Positions 26,801-37,646 of a stretch of 64,000 nt of DNA are shown here, one piece after another; position 1 is the first letter of the stretch; the number at the start of each line of letters is the position of its first letter. The DNA comes from Acipenser ruthenus (taxonomy: Eukaryota; Chordata; Actinopteri; Acipenseriformes; Acipenseridae). The notes beneath the pieces were generated by a model. The model was not told the origin of the DNA. It did no database searches and was given only the letters and a program-made list of their open reading frames with translations. Made by a program: the position numbers and the translations under genes. Location: NCBI RefSeq assembly GCF_902713425.1, contig NC_081214.1:22340208-22404207 (forward strand), written 5' to 3'.

Positions 26801-26814
26801 TGTACCCCTCGCAT
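20865..26814 (-). CDS. eva1c: EVA1C-like SUEL-lectin single-pass membrane protein
   Basis: EVA1C family proteins are heparin-binding surface co-receptors for SLIT/ROBO axon guidance. Exons in transcript order: 26712-26814, 24807-25006, 23473-23596, 22756-22908, 22259-22402, 21783-21854, 21374-21463, 20865-21250. They total 1272 bp, 423 residues (human EVA1C 441), and all phases agree. Seen: hydrophobic signal peptide (residues about 10-30); first galactose-binding lectin domain from DFSGYLQKIL to about 142, with ACDGERLTVTCP and NSRVFGLDPC; second lectin domain about 145-243 with CENEKLRLVC, IYSATFG and CFPGVRKHLRVSYTC; linker VPRNLLEEL; membrane segment about 301-322 (VALYFVSGICAGLVLLSCLF); acidic tail with EDYDDD. 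The start ATG at 26814 gives a signal peptide that joins in frame. Because the gene lies beside OCRL rather than in the human chromosome 21 context, it could be an EVA1C duplicate from the early vertebrate genome doublings. Confidence 0.92.
24487..24727 (+). mobile_element. tRNA-derived SINE (sturgeon/paddlefish-like)
   Basis: The head has A-box-like GTAGTGGTTAGGGCTC and B-box GGGTTCAAATCCC; the body has the phrase CTTGAGCAAGGTACTTTACC; the tail has GTAAGTCGCCCTGGATAAGG and then (AAT)n. It lies in the intron between EVA1C-like exons 2 and 3, opposite to the gene. A related copy lies at 53163-53333. Confidence 0.85.
25827..25863 (+). repeat. (GAA)n trinucleotide repeat
   Basis: About 12 GAA/AGA units in the first intron of the EVA1C-like gene. 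Open frames through it give only poly-Lys or poly-Phe. Confidence 0.95.
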
Positions 26815-28340
26815 GGCGCAGCTGTCACATAGCGGCTTTATGGCAGACCCGTGTAATATGTGATTGCGTTGCGATGTCGTGCAAAGCTGGGAACCATGGA
26901 CCCGTGCTCCTATTGTCCACGCGACTAAACAATGGCCTTCTTCATTATCTGGTGAAGAACGCTTGACTTGTTTGCAGTTAACTCCAAATCTACCATATCA
27001 GCTTGCAACTGTATATATACTGTAATAGTGTATGGAATAACTACATATGAATGTCACACATTAAGATTTTTTTTTTAAATAGAGAGAATTGTCCCTTTTC
27101 ATGCATTTTTCATGCAAGTTAGCAGCATGTTTCCTCCATTCTCCTTTAATATATGGGCCCATGTTTTATTTATTTATTTATGTTCAAAATAATCCTCTAT
27201 TTTAACATGGAATTACAATAAATATTAATCACATAGTAATGTTTTAAATACATATTATATGGGTTATTTAAAATGCACTGGACACTGTTAGTGCCAGGAT
27301 AAGATTATTGAATGACTTGGAATAAGTCAGTCCTGAGTGCTCTGATCAGACGCCAGGAATTATGTTATTATTAGATCTTCTGTGCCCTATTATCTTCAGG
27401 AAATAGCGGCTTCCTCTTCCTATAAAACAAGAGGTATCTTGTGTTATCTTTTTCTGTAGTTCCTTGGTCAATTTTTGCTTCACCGCTGTATTATAAACAT
27501 TGATGTTAGACTGCCGCTCCCTCGACTTGTGCTGTTAGCCTATTGCAAAGATCAAGGGTGGGTATTAGCATAGCTGGGTTATTATTTAAAAACCTGCAAG
27601 CAAACTGGATCCACTAGCTTGAACTCTGTGTAATAGACTGCTCCAGCGAATCTTAGTAAGGTCCAAAAAGGCATCCATTCACTGTAAGAACGAATCATTT
27701 GGGAAAGAGATGAAGGGTTGACTGGATCATCTCCTGACTAAAGCCACGGCTGTTTTTGTAGGGCATTTTACAGTACCAGGGAATCTAAACGGATTGCATC
27801 AAGCACTTTGTTAGGGGTATGTAGTTGATCCAGGGTTATTCCACAGTGCAGCCAAAAAAAAAAAAAAATTACAGGGAGCTTATCTCTGCAGGGTATAAAG
27901 TGATCAAATTGACTCCTTAGATTAAGAGTAAAAGGGACTTTCTCACCCTGACTAAGCTTCATGCAGCCGTCTTTAGGAATCCACGTAGCTTTAAAGGTTG
28001 TATCTGTTTTAATGACACCCCAGTGCTTATCTCCCCAGGCTGGCTGTTGGATCCTCTGAAGAGCCCCACGGATCCCGGAGCTTTCCTTAGTGGTGAGTAC
28101 AAAGGAAGTGAAGGTGAAATAACTCATAGGAACTGAAACAGCCTTCACCACCCTTTCCATTCATCAAAATATCAGAAAATCCTGGCAAGTCCAAAGAAGG
28201 TCCTCCCCTGCCATGACACTGAGTGAGTAAGCCTGCATCGTGAGACCTCATCGGAACCTGCTGGTCATCCCTTTGTTTCATTTCCCTTCCTGGTGATGTG
28301 GCGCTACAGTTGTTATATTACATAATGCTTACTGTGGAGT
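26815..28340. other. Intergenic DNA upstream of the EVA1C-like gene
   Basis: The left end is the 5' UTR and promoter of the minus-strand EVA1C-like gene. No other gene is recognised. A 130-codon open frame (27768-28160, minus) has no donor, acceptor or family signature I can support. A short core shared with two other places in the window lies near 27750-27780. Confidence 0.5.
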
Positions 28341-31300
28341 TTAAAGACCGGTCTTTACTGTAGTGTAGGGCTATAGTGTTTAGGACCTATTTAAAGACCG
28401 GTCTTTACTGTAGTGTAGGGCTATAGTGTTTAGGACCTATTTAAAGACCGGTCTTTACTGTAGTGTAGGGCTATAGTGTTTAGGACCTATTTAAAGACCG
28501 GTCTTTACTGTAGTGTAGGGCTATAGTGTTTAGGACCTATTTAAAGACCGGTCTTTACTGTAGTGTAGGGCTATAGTGTTTAGGACCTATTTAAAGACCG
28601 GTCTTTACTGTAGTGTAGGGCTATAGTGTTTAGGACCTATTTAAAGACCGGTCTTTACTGTAGTGTAGGGCTATAGTGTTTAGGACCTATTTAAAGACCG
28701 GTCTTTACTGTAGTGTAGGGCTATAGTGTTTAGGACCTATTTAAAGACCGGTCTTTACTGTAGTGTAGGGCTATAGTGTTTAGGACCTATTTAAAGACCG
28801 GTCTTTACTGTAGTGTAGGGCTATAGTGTTTAGGACCTATTTAAAGACCGGTCTTTACTGTAGTGTAGGGCTATAGTGTTTAGGACCTATTTAAAGACCG
28901 GTCTTTACTGTAGTGTAGGGCTATAGTGTTTAGGACCTATTTAAAGACCGGTCTTTACTGTAGTGTAGGGCTATAGTGTTTAGGACCTATTTAAAGACCG
29001 GTCTTTACTGTAGTGTAGGGCTATAGTGTTTAGGACCTATTTAAAGACCGGTCTTTACTGTAGTGTAGGGCTATAGTGTTTAGGACCTATTTAAAGACCG
29101 GTCTTTACTGTAGTGTAGGGCTATAGTGTTTAGGACCTATTTAAAGACCGGTCTTTACTGTAGTGTAGGGCTATAGTGTTTAGGACCTATTTAAAGACCG
29201 GTCTTTACTGTAGTGTAGGGCTATAGTGTTTAGGACCTATTTAAAGACCGGTCTTTACTGTAGTGTAGGGCTATAGTGTTTAGGACCTATTTAAAGACCG
29301 GTCTTTACTGTAGTGTAGGGCTATAGTGTTTAGGACCTATTTAAAGACCGGTCTTTACTGTAGTGTAGGGCTATAGTGTTTAGGACCTATTTAAAGACCG
29401 GTCTTTACTGTAGTGTAGGGCTATAGTGTTTAGGACCTATTTAAAGACCGGTCTTTACTGTAGTGTAGGGCTATAGTGTTTAGGACCTATTTAAAGACCG
29501 GTCTTTACTGTAGTGTAGGGCTATAGTGTTTAGGACCTATTTAAAGACCGGTCTTTACTGTAGTGTAGGGCTATAGTGTTTAGGACCTATTTAAAGACCG
29601 GTCTTTACTGTAGTGTAGGGCTATAGTGTTTAGGACCTATTTAAAGACCGGTCTTTACTGTAGTGTAGGGCTATAGTGTTTAGGACCTATTTAAAGACCG
29701 GTCTTTACTGTAGTGTAGGGCTATAGTGTTTAGGACCTATTTAAAGACCGGTCTTTACTGTAGTGTAGGGCTATAGTGTTTAGGACCTATTTAAAGACCG
29801 GTCTTTACTGTAGTGTAGGGCTATAGTGTTTAGGACCTATTTAAAGACCGGTCTTTACTGTAGTGTAGGGCTATAGTGTTTAGGACCTATTTAAAGACCG
29901 GTCTTTACTGTAGTGTAGGGCTATAGTGTTTAGGACCTATTTAAAGACCGGTCTTTACTGTAGTGTAGGGCTATAGTGTTTAGGACCTATTTAAAGACCG
30001 GTCTTTACTGTAGTGTAGGGCTATAGTGTTTAGGACCTATTTAAAGACCGGTCTTTACTGTAGTGTAGGGCTATAGTGTTTAGGACCTATTTAAAGACCG
30101 GTCTTTACTGTAGTGTAGGGCTATAGTGTTTAGGACCTATTTAAAGACCGGTCTTTACTGTAGTGTAGGGCTATAGTGTTTAGGACCTATTTAAAGACCG
30201 GTCTTTACTGTAGTGTAGGGCTATAGTGTTTAGGACCTATTTAAAGACCGGTCTTTACTGTAGTGTAGGGCTATAGTGTTTAGGACCTATTTAAAGACCG
30301 GTCTTTACTGTAGTGTAGGGCTATAGTGTTTAGGACCTATTTAAAGACCGGTCTTTACTGTAGTGTAGGGCTATAGTGTTTAGGACCTATTTAAAGACCG
30401 GTCTTTACTGTAGTGTAGGGCTATAGTGTTTAGGACCTATTTAAAGACCGGTCTTTACTGTAGTGTAGGGCTATAGTGTTTAGGACCTATTTAAAGACCG
30501 GTCTTTACTGTAGTGTAGGGCTATAGTGTTTAGGACCTATTTAAAGACCGGTCTTTACTGTAGTGTAGGGCTATAGTGTTTAGGACCTATTTAAAGACCG
30601 GTCTTTACTGTAGTGTAGGGCTATAGTGTTTAGGACCTATTTAAAGACCGGTCTTTACTGTAGTGTAGGGCTATAGTGTTTAGGACCTATTTAAAGACCG
30701 GTCTTTACTGTAGTGTAGGGCTATAGTGTTTAGGACCTATTTAAAGACCGGTCTTTACTGTAGTGTAGGGCTATAGTGTTTAGGACCTATTTAAAGACCG
30801 GTCTTTACTGTAGTGTAGGGCTATAGTGTTTAGGACCTATTTAAAGACCGGTCTTTACTGTAGTGTAGGGCTATAGTGTTTAGGACCTATTTAAAGACCG
30901 GTCTTTACTGTAGTGTAGGGCTATAGTGTTTAGGACCTATTTAAAGACCGGTCTTTACTGTAGTGTAGGGCTATAGTGTTTAGGACCTATTTAAAGACCG
31001 GTCTTTACTGTAGTGTAGGGCTATAGTGTTTAGGACCTATTTAAAGACCGGTCTTTACTGTAGTGTAGGGCTATAGTGTTTAGGACCTATTTAAAGACCG
31101 GTCTTTACTGTAGTGTAGGGCTATAGTGTTTAGGACCTATTTAAAGACCGGTCTTTACTGTAGTGTAGGGCTATAGTGTTTAGGACCTATTTAAAGACCG
31201 GTCTTTACTGTAGTGTAGGGCTATAGTGTTTAGGACCTATTTAAAGACCGGTCTTTACTGTAGTGTAGGGCTATAGTGTTTAGGACCTATTTAAAGACCG

Positions 31301-34090
31301 GTCTTTACTGTAGTGTAGGGCTATAGTGTTTAGGACCTATTTAAAGACCGGTCTTTACTGTAGTGTAGGGCTATAGTGTTTAGGACCTATTTAAAGACCG
31401 GTCTTTACTGTAGTGTAGGGCTATAGTGTTTAGGACCTATTTAAAGACCGGTCTTTACTGTAGTGTAGGGCTATAGTGTTTAGGACCTATTTAAAGACCG
31501 GTCTTTACTGTAGTGTAGGGCTATAGTGTTTAGGACCTATTTAAAGACCGGTCTTTACTGTAGTGTAGGGCTATAGTGTTTAGGACCTATTTAAAGACCG
31601 GTCTTTACTGTAGTGTAGGGCTATAGTGTTTAGGACCTATTTAAAGACCGGTCTTTACTGTAGTGTAGGGCTATAGTGTTTAGGACCTATTTAAAGACCG
31701 GTCTTTACTGTAGTGTAGGGCTATAGTGTTTAGGACCTATTTAAAGACCGGTCTTTACTGTAGTGTAGGGCTATAGTGTTTAGGACCTATTTAAAGACCG
31801 GTCTTTACTGTAGTGTAGGGCTATAGTGTTTAGGACCTATTTAAAGACCGGTCTTTACTGTAGTGTAGGGCTATAGTGTTTAGGACCTATTTAAAGACCG
31901 GTCTTTACTGTAGTGTAGGGCTATAGTGTTTAGGACCTATTTAAAGACCGGTCTTTACTGTAGTGTAGGGCTATAGTGTTTAGGACCTATTTAAAGACCG
32001 GTCTTTACTGTAGTGTAGGGCTATAGTGTTTAGGACCTATTTAAAGACCGGTCTTTACTGTAGTGTAGGGCTATAGTGTTTAGGACCTATTTAAAGACCG
32101 GTCTTTACTGTAGTGTAGGGCTATAGTGTTTAGGACCTATTTAAAGACCGGTCTTTACTGTAGTGTAGGGCTATAGTGTTTAGGACCTATTTAAAGACCG
32201 GTCTTTACTGTAGTGTAGGGCTATAGTGTTTAGGACCTATTTAAAGACCGGTCTTTACTGTAGTGTAGGGCTATAGTGTTTAGGACCTATTTAAAGACCG
32301 GTCTTTACTGTAGTGTAGGGCTATAGTGTTTAGGACCTATTTAAAGACCGGTCTTTACTGTAGTGTAGGGCTATAGTGTTTAGGACCTATTTAAAGACCG
32401 GTCTTTACTGTAGTGTAGGGCTATAGTGTTTAGGACCTATTTAAAGACCGGTCTTTACTGTAGTGTAGGGCTATAGTGTTTAGGACCTATTTAAAGACCG
32501 GTCTTTACTGTAGTGTAGGGCTATAGTGTTTAGGACCTATTTAAAGACCGGTCTTTACTGTAGTGTAGGGCTATAGTGTTTAGGACCTATTTAAAGACCG
32601 GTCTTTACTGTAGTGTAGGGCTATAGTGTTTAGGACCTATTTAAAGACCGGTCTTTACTGTAGTGTAGGGCTATAGTGTTTAGGACCTATTTAAAGACCG
32701 GTCTTTACTGTAGTGTAGGGCTATAGTGTTTAGGACCTATTTAAAGACCGGTCTTTACTGTAGTGTAGGGCTATAGTGTTTAGGACCTATTTAAAGACCG
32801 GTCTTTACTGTAGTGTAGGGCTATAGTGTTTAGGACCTATTTAAAGACCGGTCTTTACTGTAGTGTAGGGCTATAGTGTTTAGGACCTATTTAAAGACCG
32901 GTCTTTACTGTAGTGTAGGGCTATAGTGTTTAGGACCTATTTAAAGACCGGTCTTTACTGTAGTGTAGGGCTATAGTGTTTAGGACCTATTTAAAGACCG
33001 GTCTTTACTGTAGTGTAGGGCTATAGTGTTTAGGACCTATTTAAAGACCGGTCTTTACTGTAGTGTAGGGCTATAGTGTTTAGGACCTATTTAAAGACCG
33101 GTCTTTACTGTAGTGTAGGGCTATAGTGTTTAGGACCTATTTAAAGACCGGTCTTTACTGTAGTGTAGGGCTATAGTGTTTAGGACCTATTTAAAGACCG
33201 GTCTTTACTGTAGTGTAGGGCTATAGTGTTTAGGACCTATTTAAAGACCGGTCTTTACTGTAGTGTAGGGCTATAGTGTTTAGGACCTATTTAAAGACCG
33301 GTCTTTACTGTAGTGTAGGGCTATAGTGTTTAGGACCTATTTAAAGACCGGTCTTTACTGTAGTGTAGGGCTATAGTGTTTAGGACCTATTTAAAGACCG
33401 GTCTTTACTGTAGTGTAGGGCTATAGTGTTTAGGACCTATTTAAAGACCGGTCTTTACTGTAGTGTAGGGCTATAGTGTTTAGGACCTATTTAAAGACCG
33501 GTCTTTACTGTAGTGTAGGGCTATAGTGTTTAGGACCTATTTAAAGACCGGTCTTTACTGTAGTGTAGGGCTATAGTGTTTAGGACCTATTTAAAGACCG
33601 GTCTTTACTGTAGTGTAGGGCTATAGTGTTTAGGACCTATTTAAAGACCGGTCTTTACTGTAGTGTAGGGCTATAGTGTTTAGGACCTATTTAAAGACCG
33701 GTCTTTACTGTAGTGTAGGGCTATAGTGTTTAGGACCTATTTAAAGACCGGTCTTTACTGTAGTGTAGGGCTATAGTGTTTAGGACCTATTTAAAGACCG
33801 GTCTTTACTGTAGTGTAGGGCTATAGTGTTTAGGACCTATTTAAAGACCGGTCTTTACTGTAGTGTAGGGCTATAGTGTTTAGGACCTATTTAAAGACCG
33901 GTCTTTACTGTAGTGTAGGGCTATAGTGTTTAGGACCTATTTAAAGACCGGTCTTTACTGTAGTGTAGGGCTATAGTGTTTAGGACCTATTTAAAGACCG
34001 GTCTTTACTGTAGTGTAGGGCTATAGTGTTTAGGACCTATTTAAAGACCGGTCTTTACTGTAGTGTAGGGCTATAGTGTTTAGGACCTAT
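28341..34090. repeat. 50-bp satellite, 115 perfect head-to-tail copies
   Basis: The unit begins TTAAAGACCGGTCTTTACTG and ends TTTAGGACCTAT, and is exactly 50 bp long. From 28341 to 34090 there are 5750 bp, that is 115 units, and I see no substitution or indel in any of them. Each unit carries the 16-bp perfect palindrome TAAAGACCGGTCTTTA, so the array holds 115 inverted repeats at a fixed 50-bp spacing. The unit also has two related phrases, TAGTGTAGGGC and TAGTGTTTAGGAC, which suggests an older short duplication. The edges are sharp: ACTGTGGAGT before and TTTGTGAATT after. Stops in all frames exclude a protein. No spacers vary, so it is not a CRISPR array. Confidence 0.98.
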
Positions 34091-34177
34091 TTTGTGAATT
34101 AAATACAGTATGTAACTAGCAAGAAAATGTTCCCTTTGTCTTTGATCTTGCATTAAAATAGTCCTGCATTTATATAT

Positions 34178-35273
34178 AACACTAACCCTAACCCCAACCC
34201 CAACCCCAACCCTAACACTAACCCCAACCCCAACCCGTACACTAACCCTAACCCCAACCCTAACACTAACCCAACCCCAACCACAACCCTAACACTAACC
34301 CCAACCCCAACCCCAACCCCAACACTAACCCCAACCCCAACCCCAACCCCAACCCTAACCACAACCCTAACACTAACCCCAACCCCAACCCCAACCCCAA
34401 CCCCAACCCTAACACTAACCCCAACCCCAACCCCAACCCCAACCCTAACACTAACCCCAACCCCAACCCCAACCCTAACCACAACCCTAACACTAACCCC
34501 AACCCCAACCCTAACACTAACCCCAACCCCAACCCTAACACTAACCCCAACCCCAACCCGTACACTAACCCTAACCCCAACCCTAACACTAACCCAACCC
34601 CAACCACAACCCTAACACTAACCCCAACCCCAACCCCAACCCCAACACTAACCCCAACCCCAACCCCAACCCCAACCCTAACCACAACCCTAACACTAAC
34701 CCCAACCCCAACCCTAACACTAACCCCAATCCCAACCCTAACACTAACCCCAACCCCAACCCCAACCCTAACACTAACCCCAATCCCAACCCCAACCCCA
34801 ACCCCAACCCTAACACTAACCCCAACCCCAACCCCAACCCCAACCCTAACACTAACCCTAACCCTAACCCTAACCCTAACCCTAACACTAACCCAACCCC
34901 AACCCCAACCCTAACACTAACCCCAACCCCAACCCCAACCCTAACACTAACCCCAATCCCAACCCCAACCCCAACCCTAACACTAACCCCAACCCCAACC
35001 CCAACCCCAACCCTAACACTAACCCTAACCCTAACCCTAACCCTAACCCTAACACTAACCCAACCCCAACCCCAACCCTAACACTAACCCCAACCCCAAC
35101 CCCAACCCTAACACTAACCCCAATCCCAACCCCAACCCCAACCCTAACACTAACCCCAATCCCAACCCCAACCCCAACCCCAACCCTAACACTAACCCCA
35201 ACCCCAACCCCAACCCCAACCCCAACCCTTACACTAACCCTAACCCTAACCCCAACCCTTATACTAACCCTAA
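34178..35273. repeat. Interstitial telomere-like array, C-rich on the plus strand
   Basis: About 1.1 kb built of CCCTAA (vertebrate telomere), CCCCAA and ACACTAA-type hexamers and variants. There is higher-order structure: a block of about 145 bp starting CGTACACTAACCCTAACC at about 34236 recurs at about 34559, and another block with five CCCTAA units recurs with a period of about 176 bp (about 34850 and 35026). The minus strand is G-rich and could fold into G-quadruplexes. Long minus-strand frames rich in Gly-Leu and Gly-Val are only translations of the hexamer. Confidence 0.95.
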
Positions 35274-37440
35274 TCTTAAATCACAAACTCACCCCACACC
35301 TCTAACTGAATCCTGACCTCTCTAATAATGCATCATTGCTTTTCATTCCCCCCAGCGGTACAACTGAAATGTTTTTTCTCTATAAAACAAACGCTTATGA
35401 AAAGGTTAGTTCTACCTGAGCATTTAGTACTGGAATTGACCTGTGACATCCTAAAGCCCCCTCTTAATTATTACACTTAATTATTACACATAAAAAAAGA
35501 AAATGGTTAGATACTGAGTCAATAGTACGGCTGAACCTTGAAATACTAGCACTTGTGAAACACCACCATACATGGAACTGCAACAAAATCCAATGCTATT
35601 CATCAGAAAAATCCAAGACTGATGGAAAACTTTTCCACAGAGAGACATCCTCCCCTCAACCAGATTGTCAATTACAGATCCTTCACCCCATTCTCATCCT
35701 GAACTTTCACCTTTTCCCTTCCCTATAATTCAGCATTTCGATTGGATTAAACACTCAGAAAGTTTGTCAGATAACAGTGATTTACCACCAGAGGGTTTCT
35801 CGTGGTTTATAAGAACTGTCAAGTTGTTAGCCAGAGAACATGGGCTTTAAGCCAGTGCTGGTGTCAGATTGACTGGGGGTTAAAACCCTGGTGTCGAAAC
35901 ACTTGATTGTTCAGCCTCGCTTGGCTCTTCTACGCTGCACTGAGGATGATGTTGAGTGCTTACAGACCCTGCCTTGGCTTCCTTCCACGTGATTTTTTTT
36001 TCAATTTCCTACATTTGTTGGGAGTTTCCAGTTTGAGGATTTGTTTTTCATCCTCCCAGCTAATGGAAAATCCCAAACAGAAACGAAGAACATTTAAAAG
36101 TCTGGTGTTTTAATTTTGATATCTGGGTGAACTCTTTCACTGCCTCTTGTTTGTGTGTTAGCTTTCTGCTCTGCTCATCAGTGACATCATTTTCAAACTG
36201 ACATTTATGTTAATATAAGATACAAAAAACAGTTATTTATAGACTGAGCTTTACCGTTGTGTAATTGAAACAAAAAATGTATCAATTGCTTCAGAACGTG
36301 CCCATATTAATCTAGTATAAGGACTAGTCTGAGAAACTGCCACAGAATCCAGTGGGCAAGCAGGCAGCACAGTGGCATTGCGATAGACATCCCAGTGACC
36401 TTCAGGGTGCACCTCCAAGACTAATGTAAAATATTATCACAGAAAAGACAAGATTGCACGTCCCTTGTAAAAACACCATTTAAGAGTTAAAGGACACTAT
36501 AGCAACTATTTTTGAAATGACTACTACATTACAGCGCAGTGGAAAATGTGACCCTGAAATGTTCCCTAGTGTCTGGAAACAAGGAAACATGCAGCTTACT
36601 TACACAAGCACTTCCTCGTGTGGGTAGCTGGACTGGGAGAGACTCCACTCCGATCCCTTTGCCAGCACTCTCGGGAACGATGAATATGTTTTAGGGTCCC
36701 GAAACACCAGGAAACTGCCAGGCATTTTATTCTGCCAACTACTGGGGTGACTAGTTGCATGTAACTATACTGGGCAGTGCCGCTACAGATTCTGTTGTGT
36801 CTCCTGTTGGTGAGATGAGATGCGGCTAAAATCTCTAAAACCATAGATGCAAACGAGCCTGGTGGTGCATGGTGGTTAAGACACTCACTTGCGGTTCACA
36901 CCCAGCCTCCCTGTTACAGAACATTGTAACACAGTTTTAAGCAAGGTATTCAAATCAATGTGATGTTGCCCCTTTTCTGTTATTTTAAATAATTGACAAT
37001 GCAAGTATTGTGTAAACAGATGTAAGGCCATGTTTACCACAACAGAAAAACATCTGATCTGCATTTGACAGTACAGTGGATATAGTAAATGTCCTCTGTG
37101 CGGGGCTGTGTTTAATAAGTCACGAATCACTTTGTGTCTGCCTATTACATGTTTCATATTGTTACAGTTTAATAAATTATGCATATGACCACAAACTGAA
37201 ATGTTTTCAAGTTTCATTGTCCCTGCTGGGCAGCTGTTTACGCAACATAACTAGAATCAACGCCCATCTGGAAAGCCCTCTCGCTGTGTGTCTCTTATGG
37301 GTTTTTAAATAAGAGTCTAGTGAGATAGTTTAGTTATAGCAGGAGGGTGGGTGAGTAACAGTTCCAGGAATCCCCCCTCTCCTCCCCTCCCCTCTCCTCC
37401 CCCTCCCTCCCTCCCTCTCTGTCTCTCTCGTTTAGGAAGC
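35274..37440. other. Intergenic DNA upstream of CLIC2
   Basis: No gene is recognised. A polypyrimidine/polypurine tract at about 37370-37429 (runs of CCTCCC and CCCTCT) lies just upstream of the CLIC2 first exon and may belong to its promoter. No clear TATA box was found at a suitable distance. Confidence 0.5.
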
Positions 37441-37646
37441 ACTTAGCTGTCAGGGTCCTGAGGGACTGCTGAGCACAATTTAAAGTACTTTCACTCTCAC
37501 TCAGTCCAGTCAAAGCAGCGGGGCACAGAGGGGGAGAAGCCACTGAGATTGCAAGCTGCACATTCAGGAGCTGGGGAAGAGAACATCGCTATTGCTGTGT
37601 CGTCGTGGTTGTTGCTGTTGTTGTTTTTGTTGTCACACCTGGAGAA

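Noticed and set aside
27768-28160. 130-codon minus-strand frame beside the satellite
   Set aside because: No recognisable domain, a homopolymer run codes for poly-Phe, and part of it matches a dispersed non-coding core.
28341-34090. CRISPR-like regular array
   Set aside because: There are no variable spacers; the 50-bp unit is continuous and identical, and the genome is eukaryotic.
34153-34888. Several minus-strand open frames of 99-139 codons, rich in Gly-Leu and Gly-Val
   Set aside because: They are translations of the telomere-like hexamers; no start context, splice sites or family.
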